This document shows, piece by piece, positions 1 to 5,413 of a stretch of DNA of 64,000 nucleotides. Under the pieces are notes generated by a model, which had not been told where the DNA came from, did not search any database, and saw only the letters and a program-made list of their open reading frames with translations. Source of the stretch: Verrucomicrobia bacterium IMCC26134 (GTDB lineage Bacteria > Verrucomicrobiota > Verrucomicrobiia > Opitutales > Opitutaceae); the NCBI GenBank assembly GCA_000972765.1, contig CP011265.1:1302001-1366000 (forward strand), read 5' to 3'. The translations under genes were made by a program, and so were the position numbers. The number at the start of each line of letters is the position of its first letter. The first letter of the stretch is position 1.

Positions 1-212
1 TATTCGAGATTGATGAAATCTCGGTGATATGAAATATTCTTCGCGCTCTTCGGAAGCCAATCAACTGAGGGCAAATCGAAATATGTTTCATTTCGACTGC
101 ACTCACGAATCATCATTCCGCAACCGCCTAAGGTCAGCAGTAGAATGATCCCGAGCAAATATCTAGCAAACCTACGCTTCGGGCGAAAATTTGGTAGTGG
201 CGGCGGATTCAT
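1..212 (-). CDS. Cassette-borne lipoprotein, C-terminus cut by window edge
   Basis: Reading leftwards from ATG at 212, the frame stays open to base 1, so only the first 70 residues are visible. The N-terminus is basic (NFRPKRRFARY), followed by a hydrophobic stretch ending in LLLTLGGC, a good lipobox with the cysteine near residue 31. The product is therefore probably a membrane-anchored lipoprotein. The start lies 8 bases from the attC core at 220, the usual spacing in this array. It is the sixth cassette from the integrase. No family is recognised in the visible part. Confidence 0.6.
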   Translation of the reverse strand, partial: MNPPPLPNFRPKRRFARYLLGIILLLTLGGCGMMIRECSRNETYFDLPSVDWLPKSAKNISYHRDFINLE

Positions 213-219
213 GTTTTCT

Positions 220-309
220 GCCTAACGTTAAAGCTCAGAGACGACCAGTCTTGTTGCACCAATCGCAAACAATGCAGCCATGGTCGTTCTCTGTAGCGCT
301 TTGTTAGGC
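220..309 (-). repeat. attC: attC recombination site (cassette 5)
   Basis: The site is bounded by GCCTAACG at 220 and TTGTTAGGC at 301-309, the inverted core sites that integron integrases recognise. The inner arms are imperfect: ACGACCA near the left pairs with TGGTCGT at the right. It is the most divergent of the five sites in the window and lacks the CCGCG..GGCGCG inner block shared by the others. It lies just after the stop of the gene at 323-805, as expected for that cassette's own attC. Confidence 0.8.
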
Positions 310-322
310 TCAGTTTTCATTT

Positions 323-805
323 TCAGGATTTCTGGTATATGAGATATGCAACGCCACTGTCGAAGTCAATGTAGGCTCGTCTACTATATCCATATCCTTC
401 TTTCCGAATAAGGACGCCGCGAGTAATTGCTTGTGGGGTCCACCAAGCAAAAGTCTCGGGATAATTCTCACGAAGTTCGACCCTCGTGCTAACATCGCCG
501 GTCTTCATAAATGCGTCGAACTGCTCAGACGTAAAAACGCGAGTTCGGCCCTCACCATTTCCAATAATCTCTCGCGGCCATATATAAGCGTCGGCATAAA
601 CTTGTGGAGTATTCGGAGGAAGCGTGACACGCGCCATATAGACCACGCTAAATCCACCGAGGCTGTAAGTCTGCTGAACCTCGCTTCCTAGAGGCGGCGG
701 AGGAAAACCAAATCCAGCAAGCTTGCGGATTGGATTCGCGGGCCAAACGGCAACCAGAACAATTGCCGCTGCGACTGGGAGTATCCAGTATAACGGGCGT
801 TTCAT
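323..805 (-). CDS. Cassette protein, single N-terminal membrane anchor, unknown function
   Basis: 160 residues from ATG at 805, 10 bases from the attC core at 815. A longer frame opens upstream inside the attC, but ATG 805 is followed at once by a signal-like segment (KRPLYWILPVAAAIVLVAVW), so it is the likely mature start. The rest, about 135 residues, is soluble and rich in aromatic residues (YADAYIWPREI, ETFAWWTPQAI), probably facing the periplasm. I recognise no family. Cassette genes of chromosomal integrons are very often orphans, so the lack of a match is not itself a reason to doubt it. Confidence 0.6.
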   Translation of the reverse strand: MKRPLYWILPVAAAIVLVAVWPANPIRKLAGFGFPPPPLGSEVQQTYSLGGFSVVYMARVTLPPNTPQVYADAYIWPREIIGNGEGRTRVFTSEQFDAFMKTGDVSTRVELRENYPETFAWWTPQAITRGVLIRKEGYGYSRRAYIDFDSGVAYLIYQKS

Positions 806-814
806 TTTTTTTCT

Positions 815-912
815 GCCTAACGTCTTAGATGAGCCGCACGGGTGCTTGGCGCGGAGCCTGCGCAGCAGGATCCGTGACAAGCATCCGTGTTGGCTCTAGC
901 GCCTTGTTCGGC
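815..912 (-). repeat. attC: attC recombination site (cassette 4)
   Basis: Outer cores are GCCTAACG at 815 and CCTTGTTCGGC ending at 912. Between them ACGGGTGCTTG and CAAGCATCCGT form long arms with one mismatch around a loop containing GCCTGCGCAGCAGG. It shares the GAGCCGC..GGCTC inner boxes with the next three sites. Such uniformity among attC sites is typical of sedentary chromosomal integrons. On the minus strand a frame starting with TTG inside the site runs without a stop into the gene at 323-805. Confidence 0.85.
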
Positions 913-937
913 TCAGTGGTTTTCATTTCAGATGTAA

Positions 938-1381
938 TTATTCGTTCTGATTTATCTTTATCGAATTAGTGATATTACGCGATATGAGCCAATGATTAAA
1001 ATATGAAAGTCCAAAAAGCGGCCAGAAAAATGGTATAAATGTCAATCCCCACCAAATCGGTAATGGCATTCCAATGAAACTATAGGAAACCTCATTTATG
1101 CTTCTAAGTGGATGGAATGAATCAAGAAGCCCCAACACTAAACCATAGATTCCGGAGGCTAAATAAAGTGAAATTATCGACCATACTACGCGAACCAGCA
1201 TTCTTTTTTTATACGACCACCTCGAAAGATAATAAGCGATTAAGCCGATTATCGGTCCAGTGATACATACCCACCATCGAAAATCGACCAAACGGCCCCA
1301 GGTAGCACGATCTTGAATAATAAAAGATGCAATGATCGTCCAAATTAGTCCCGAAATCATTGCGACATGCTTTGGTTTCAT
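938..1381 (-). CDS. Cassette protein with about four transmembrane segments
   Basis: 147 residues from ATG at 1381, which lies 6 bases from the attC core at 1387. Four hydrophobic segments can be read: VAMISGLIWTIIASFII, WWVCITGPIIGLIAYYL, VVWSIISLYLASGIYGLVLG and FIGMPLPIWWGLTFIPFFW. Both ends are short and hydrophilic. It is an integral inner-membrane protein of unknown function. Codon use is AT-richer than in the genes right of the integrase, consistent with an acquired cassette. The same frame is open further upstream through the attC, but the extra residues are encoded by the recombination site. Confidence 0.6.
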   Translation of the reverse strand: MKPKHVAMISGLIWTIIASFIIQDRATWGRLVDFRWWVCITGPIIGLIAYYLSRWSYKKRMLVRVVWSIISLYLASGIYGLVLGLLDSFHPLRSINEVSYSFIGMPLPIWWGLTFIPFFWPLFGLSYFNHWLISRNITNSIKINQNE

Positions 1382-1386
1382 ATTTT

Positions 1387-1485
1387 GCCGAACGTTAAAG
1401 GTGAGCCGCACGTATGCTTGGCGCGGGGCGTGCGAAAGCACGACACGTGACAAGCATACGTGTTGGCTCTAACGCCTGGTTGGGC
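1387..1485 (-). repeat. attC: attC recombination site (cassette 3)
   Basis: Cores GCCGAACGTT at 1387 and GCCTGGTTGGGC at 1474-1485 enclose arms ACGTATGCTTG and CAAGCATACGT, a perfect 11-bp inverted pair. The central loop reads GGGGCGTGCGAAAGCACGAC. It is the third cassette's site, directly downstream of the stop of the gene at 1496-1957. Confidence 0.85.
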
Positions 1486-1495
1486 TCCGTGGTCT

Positions 1496-1957
1496 TCATT
1501 CTTTTGATTCCGTTTTGTAGAGTCGGCCGTCTTCCGTGTCCCAATCAAGAATAACGTGCTCAAGCCGAGCGAACTCTCGCAATAATCTACCAAGATGATT
1601 GATTCTGGCGGCTTCAGTCGTGATGCAAAACTCGGAAATTCCTATATTCGGCATTTCTGAATTTGTATTTAGTCTGAAATGAAGCGCGCTTCGGCCTGAT
1701 GAACTGTAGCAGAACGCACGAAATCTAAAATAATACGCCCATCGGTCTTCTTTTCTTTCCGATCCGTAATCGAATAAAAACACATGATCTTTATGGCGTG
1801 GGAAAGCCTCAAGCTCATCTGCCCATTTCAGTAATTCGGTAGCGTTCAGATAAATTTCGATGGCGCCCGCGAAATCGGCATTACTGGCCGAAAAACGGAG
1901 ATGGAGATGGTGAGGCTCCTCATACGGAAACCGTTGGATTTGTATACTTGGCTTCAT
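1496..1957 (-). CDS. Cassette protein of unknown function, soluble
   Basis: 153 residues from ATG at 1957. No signal peptide or membrane segment is present, so it is presumably cytoplasmic. Visible features are an alternating beta-rich half (HHLHLRFSASNADFAGAIEIYL, then WAYYFRFRAFCYSS and ALHFRLNT) and an acidic C-terminus (ILDWDTEDGRLYKTESKE). A 24-codon frame inside the upstream attC (ATG at 2028) ends in a TGA that overlaps this start codon as ATGA, an arrangement that permits translational coupling. I recognise no family with confidence. Confidence 0.6.
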   Translation of the reverse strand: MKPSIQIQRFPYEEPHHLHLRFSASNADFAGAIEIYLNATELLKWADELEAFPRHKDHVFLFDYGSERKEDRWAYYFRFRAFCYSSSGRSALHFRLNTNSEMPNIGISEFCITTEAARINHLGRLLREFARLEHVILDWDTEDGRLYKTESKE

Positions 1958-1961
1958 TTTT

Positions 1962-2060
1962 GCCCAACGTCAAAAGTGAGCCGCGACCATACATGGCGCG
2001 AAGCCTGCGACAGCAGGATTCGTGACATGTATGGTCGTTGGCTCTACTGCCTGGTTGGGC
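1962..2060 (-). repeat. attC: attC recombination site (cassette 2)
   Basis: Cores GCCCAACG at 1962 and GCCTGGTTGGGC at 2049-2060. The arms CGACCATACATG and CATGTATGGTCG are a perfect 12-bp inverted pair, so the bottom strand should fold into the extended hairpin that IntI recombines. The minus strand also carries a 24-codon frame from ATG 2028 to TGA 1954. Confidence 0.87.
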
Positions 2061-2468
2061 TCAGTTTTCATTTCTGTATCTCGCTAAAATCTTTTCAATC
2101 TTTAATAAATTCTCGGGCGTCTGAACGATAACAAGGTAGTATCTATGTCGTGAGTTTCGGAGAAACTGTCCATTCAGTTTCGGCATAAAAATATATGCAC
2201 CAGGAGTTTTGGTAAAGCTCACTCCTTCACTCTCGAAGAACCTCAACATACCTTGTTCTGCTCGGCTGCGCCATTCTATATCAAGTGGCTTCCGATAGTC
2301 CTCAGGCCGTTCGTTTGGCCTGAGTGCAGGTTCATCGGGATTAATTGTGAGCACCGTTCGCATAACTCTGATCTCGGGAATGGGTTCTGGAGGAGCCGAA
2401 AACGGGTCTTTCGGAACTGTCGAGCAACCAGTAAGGACAGCTATGGAAAGTGCGGCTATAATCTTCAT
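2061..2468 (-). CDS. Cassette-borne lipoprotein, unknown function
   Basis: 135 residues from ATG at 2468. The N-terminus MKIIAALSIAVLTGCST is a textbook lipoprotein signal with lipobox LTGC and lipidated Cys15. It is followed by a proline-rich linker (PKDPFSAPPEPIPE), then a soluble domain of about 100 residues ending IVQTPENLLKIEKILARYRNEN. A longer frame runs upstream through the attC to a GTG codon, but the internal methionine is the correct start because it places the signal at the N-terminus. Its stop codon abuts its own attC at 2060. No family is recognised. Confidence 0.65.
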   Translation of the reverse strand: MKIIAALSIAVLTGCSTVPKDPFSAPPEPIPEIRVMRTVLTINPDEPALRPNERPEDYRKPLDIEWRSRAEQGMLRFFESEGVSFTKTPGAYIFMPKLNGQFLRNSRHRYYLVIVQTPENLLKIEKILARYRNEN

Positions 2469-2476
2469 TTTTTTCT

Positions 2477-2575
2477 GCCCAACGTCACAAGTGAGCCGCG
2501 ACCATGCGTGGCGCAGAGCCTGCTTTAGCAGGATCTGTGACACGCATGGTCGTTGGCTCTACTGCCTTGTTGGGC
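2477..2575 (-). repeat. attC: attC recombination site (cassette 1)
   Basis: Cores GCCCAACG at 2477 and GCCTTGTTGGGC at 2564-2575, arms CGACCATGCGTG and CACGCATGGTCG (perfect 12-bp inverted pair). Its arms and loop are close to those of the site at 1962-2060. This is the attC of the first cassette next to attI. Confidence 0.87.
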
Positions 2576-2587
2576 TCTCAGTGGCTT

Positions 2588-2995
2588 TCATTTCTTGGAT
2601 AATAACCAACGTATATCAACTAACACTTGCGACACGAAGGCAAAGAATAGGCAACTGATGAAAGATGATAATCCAGCAATAATACCAACGATTGGGTTCG
2701 CCAACATCGCTACTAATATACCGCATATCGCATTTAGCACGGCTAGGATGTAGAAAAATGTAACCCAGCCTGAATCACGGGAGAATATAATGGGCTGCGG
2801 CAATAGGCCGGTCGTGTCACTCTTAGGCACAGGCGGCGGTGTTCTCTCAAACAGTTCGGGAATGATATCCAGAATAGGCTTCCATTCATTTGAGCCGACA
2901 AGCGCGCAGCGCGTAGCTGGCGACATGAGATGCTTTCGATCATAAACTTGAGCGAGAGTTAGTGGCTCAGAGGTTCCGTCTATCCAGTATTGCAT
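2588..2995 (-). CDS. First cassette: GYF_2-like domain plus two membrane segments
   Basis: 135 residues from ATG at 2995. Residues 1-48 (QYWIDGTSEPLTLAQVYD..NEWKPILDIIPEL) resemble the GYF_2/DUF4339 fold, in which an aromatic strand and a TLAQV/xPxxxxEL helix precede a W. A proline-rich linker (RTPPPVPKSD) follows, then two hydrophobic segments around residues 78-120, and the end is short and basic (RWLLSKK). In other proteins GYF_2 modules sit on the cytoplasmic side of small membrane proteins; the role here is unknown. Being next to attI, it should be the most strongly expressed cassette if a Pc promoter lies in the intI-attI region. Confidence 0.6.
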   Translation of the reverse strand: MQYWIDGTSEPLTLAQVYDRKHLMSPATRCALVGSNEWKPILDIIPELFERTPPPVPKSDTTGLLPQPIIFSRDSGWVTFFYILAVLNAICGILVAMLANPIVGIIAGLSSFISCLFFAFVSQVLVDIRWLLSKK

Positions 2996-3011
2996 GGTGT
3001 GTATTATTTTT

Positions 3012-3090
3012 GCCCAACAGTGTTATTGAGCGGAACTGGGAGTTCCGGTTTTGGAGTTACGGAATATCAGCCTGACCGGTTTTGGTGGTT
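3012..3090 (-). other. attI: Probable attI site of the integron
   Basis: GCCCAAC at 3012-3018 (GTTGGGC on the cassette strand) is the junction between the first cassette and the platform. To its right, between the cassettes and intI, are a perfect inverted repeat CGGAACT-GGG-AGTTCCG (3031-3047) and a direct repeat CCGGTTTTGG at 3045-3054 and 3076-3085. Repeats beside a single core site are what integrase-binding sites look like in known attI sites. The exact extent is inferred; no published attI sequence was compared. Confidence 0.6.
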
Positions 3091-3166
3091 TACCAAGTCT
3101 TTTTAGGGGAGCAGGTAAGTGATATTTCCCTTGATTTTTAATGCATTCCATATGCTTTAATTGGAT

Positions 3167-4501
3167 ATGCAGGCTGACAAAAGCGGAACTACTAAACCGG
3201 AACCGGAAAATGCAGCGGACGACAAACCGATCCAGTTTTCGAGTTGGCGGGACCATTTGGCGGGGTTGCGGTGGTCTGACGCAGAGAAAAAGATGCACGA
3301 GCAGGCTATTTTCGGGCTTTTGGTATACTGCAAGCAGAGGCGGCTGCGCATCAACATCATGGTTATAAATGCCTATCTGGCCGATCTGGCGAATCAAGGT
3401 AAACGTGTTGATAATGCCAAAATAGCGCTGCGGTGGTTCGTGCGGGAGGCGCGTCTCCGCGGCGACATGCCGGGGCCGTGGGCGGGCGCGGAAATGCGGC
3501 GTGTATCTGACCGGGCGATGCCGAGCCGGGGCCCATCTGATACCGGGGGGCCGGCATGGGAAAAGGTGTTGGTAAGCGCGGCGCGCCGGAAGGGTTTATC
3601 CTGGCGCTCGGAGCAAACGTATAGGGGCTGGGCCAAGCGTTTCGTGGAGTTTATTCATCCGACGTCGCCGGATGTGGCGAGCGAGGGGGATGTGAAGTCT
3701 TTTTTGGAGGATCTGGCGGTGAAGCAGCGGGTGGGGCCTGCAACGCAGAAGCAGGCCTTGAACGCGGTGGTGTTTTTCCTGCGGGAGGGGTTTGGGATGA
3801 AGCTGGGGGATTTTTCTGACTTTAAGCGGGCGATGCCGGGGCGACGGGTGCCGACGGTGTTGTCGAAGGAGGAGGTGCGGCGTTTGTGCGAGGCGTTGAC
3901 GGGGACGACGCGGCTGATGGTGGAGCTGGCTTATGGGAGCGGGCTGCGGGTGATGGAGTTGCTGCGGCTGCGGGTGCAGGATCTGGATTTGGAGCGCGGG
4001 CAGGTGACGGTGAGGGCGGGCAAGGGTGACAAGGATCGCCTGACGGTGTTGCCGCTGCGTCTGGTGGAGCCGTTGAGGGCGCATGTGGGGCGTTTGCGGG
4101 AGCTGCATGGGAAGGATTGTGCGGCGGGGGTGCCGGGGGTGTGGTTGCCGGAGGGGTTGGAGCGAAAGTATCGCGGGGCCGGGCAGCAGTTGGCGTGGCA
4201 GTGGATGTTCCCCTCGCGGGAGCTGGCGCTGGACCCGCAGAGCGGTCTGAGGCGGCGTCACCATGTGCTGGATAGCGCGTTCCAGAAGGCGGTGAAGGCG
4301 GCTGGGCTGCGGGCGGGAATCGATAAGCGGGTGACGCCGCACACGCTGCGGCACTCGTTTGCGACGCACTTGCTGGAGGCGGGCACGGATATCCGCACGG
4401 TGCAGGAGTTGCTGGGGCACAGCAGCGTCGAGACGACGCAGATCTACACGCATGTCATGCAGCGGCCCGGGCTGGGGGTGCGCAGTCCGTTCGACTCGTG
4501 A
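3167..4501 (+). CDS. intI: Integron integrase IntI (tyrosine recombinase), long N-terminal form
   Basis: Catalyses attC x attI and attC x attC recombination, inserting and excising cassettes. 444 residues from ATG 3167 (TTG at 3161 is also possible; a stop precedes it and neither has a Shine-Dalgarno). Catalytic residues are R261 (GSGLRVMELL), H392-TL-R395, H418 (LLGHSSVETT) and Y427 (QIYTHV). The IntI-specific insert is present between R261 and the HxxR box (LPEGLERKY..WQWMFPSRE..RRRHHVLD). The end GVRSPFDS is also typical. Known class integrases are about 320-340 residues; the extra ~115 at the N-terminus look like a second SAM-like DNA-binding module. It is divergent from the cassettes, as in classical integrons. 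The 5' part is AT-richer than the rest. Confidence 0.95.
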   Translation: MQADKSGTTKPEPENAADDKPIQFSSWRDHLAGLRWSDAEKKMHEQAIFGLLVYCKQRRLRINIMVINAYLADLANQGKRVDNAKIALRWFVREARLRGDMPGPWAGAEMRRVSDRAMPSRGPSDTGGPAWEKVLVSAARRKGLSWRSEQTYRGWAKRFVEFIHPTSPDVASEGDVKSFLEDLAVKQRVGPATQKQALNAVVFFLREGFGMKLGDFSDFKRAMPGRRVPTVLSKEEVRRLCEALTGTTRLMVELAYGSGLRVMELLRLRVQDLDLERGQVTVRAGKGDKDRLTVLPLRLVEPLRAHVGRLRELHGKDCAAGVPGVWLPEGLERKYRGAGQQLAWQWMFPSRELALDPQSGLRRRHHVLDSAFQKAVKAAGLRAGIDKRVTPHTLRHSFATHLLEAGTDIRTVQELLGHSSVETTQIYTHVMQRPGLGVRSPFDS

Positions 4502-4657
4502 GGAGGGAGGAAAGGCGAAAGCGGAAATGCGGAAATGCGGAAAAAACGGAGGGCGGAGGGCGGGAGGCGAACGCGGAAAACGGAAAATCGGAAATGGGGT
4601 GGAAGTTTCGGATTTTCGCTTTTCAGCTTTTCAGAATTTCCGCATTTGGCCTTCCGC
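4502..4657 (+). repeat. CGGAAA-word hairpin repeat, copy 1
   Basis: The left half is built from the purine word GCGGAAA(T/A) repeated with variation. The right half carries its complement (TTTTCGCTTTTCAGC, then TTTCCGCATTTGG), so the element is an imperfect long inverted repeat. A second copy of the same vocabulary lies at 5300-5412, on the other side of the recO-like gene. It encodes nothing. It might act as a terminator between the convergent intI and recO genes, but lacks a clean T-run. Confidence 0.6.
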
Positions 4658-5299
4658 CTAGGGCGCGGGGTCGAAGGTGTGGTCGTGCTCGGCGGTGAGG
4701 TAGGCTTCGAGGCGGCGGGTGAGGCGGAGGAGATCGGGGGGCGGGACTTGGGGGGAGTCGGCGGGTAGGTTGAGGGCGTGGGAGATGAGCTCGCGGTCGG
4801 CGGGGGGCAGGGCGGGCAGCCAATCTTGTTTAAGGGGCAGGCCTTCGTCGCGGGCGAGGCAGTAGAGGCTTTTGAAGTAGATCAGATCGGGGCGGGTGCC
4901 GGCGCGGCAGAAAGCGGCGAAGGCCTGGGCAAGGCGTGCATCCACGGCTTGGCGGCTTTCCTGCGGCACGGGGTTGCGGGCGACGAGGCGGGCGAGGCGG
5001 GAGGCGGCGGCGAGAGTGGGGTAATCACGGCCGATGGCGGCGTGGCGGGCGAGGAGGCGGTGCTCTTTGACGAACCAGGGACCGTCGCCGGGGGAGTTGC
5101 GCCCGTGCTGAAGCGTCAGGGCGAGGCGGTCGAAAAGATCGGGCGCGGGGGCGGTGTCCGGCTTGGGGGTGCGGGCGACGCGGAGCAGGGCGGTGAGGAG
5201 GCCGTCGGTCGGCGAAAAGAGGGTGAGCACCCAGTGGTCGCCAGTGTGCGGGGCCTTGGCGAGAAGATGGGCTTCGGTGAGGTGGACGGGGCCGGACAC
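4658..5299 (-). CDS. recO: RecO-like DNA repair protein
   Basis: 213 residues from a GTG start at 5299. The N-terminus (VHLTEAHLLAKAPHTGDHWVL followed by LFSPTDGLLTALLRVAR) matches the OB-fold start of RecO, where a short strand is followed by an xxxLFSxxxGxxxALxxGAR-like motif. The remaining helical part includes LIYFKSLYCLARDEGLPL, reminiscent of RecO's C-terminal helical domain. RecO loads RecA onto SSB-coated DNA. The protein is slightly short for RecO (about 240) and no zinc cysteines are visible. It is the last gene of the minus-strand block that begins with mreB, but a 114-bp repeat separates it from mrdA. Assignment is probable, not certain. Confidence 0.6.
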   Translation of the reverse strand: MSGPVHLTEAHLLAKAPHTGDHWVLTLFSPTDGLLTALLRVARTPKPDTAPAPDLFDRLALTLQHGRNSPGDGPWFVKEHRLLARHAAIGRDYPTLAAASRLARLVARNPVPQESRQAVDARLAQAFAAFCRAGTRPDLIYFKSLYCLARDEGLPLKQDWLPALPPADRELISHALNLPADSPQVPPPDLLRLTRRLEAYLTAEHDHTFDPAP

Positions 5300-5413
5300 G
5301 GGGGAGGCGGAAAAGCGGAAAACGGGAAATCGGAAAACGGAGGGATGCGGAGGCGGGGAGGCGGAAGGCGGAAGCGGAAAAGCGAAAATTTGAAAAACGG
5401 AAATTGGAAGGAG
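5300..5413 (+). repeat. CGGAAA-word repeat, copy 2
   Basis: Spacer between mrdA and the recO-like gene, made of repeated GCGGAAA, ACGGAAA and GAGGCGGA words. The segment GCGGAAAAGCGAAAAT has a close counterpart, in the opposite orientation, inside the element at 4502-4657. Purine-rich on the plus strand throughout. Confidence 0.55.

Noticed and set aside
3023-3397. 124-codon minus-strand frame over the attI region and the start of intI
   Set aside because: Overlaps the integrase coding sequence and the recombination site; composition is not protein-like.
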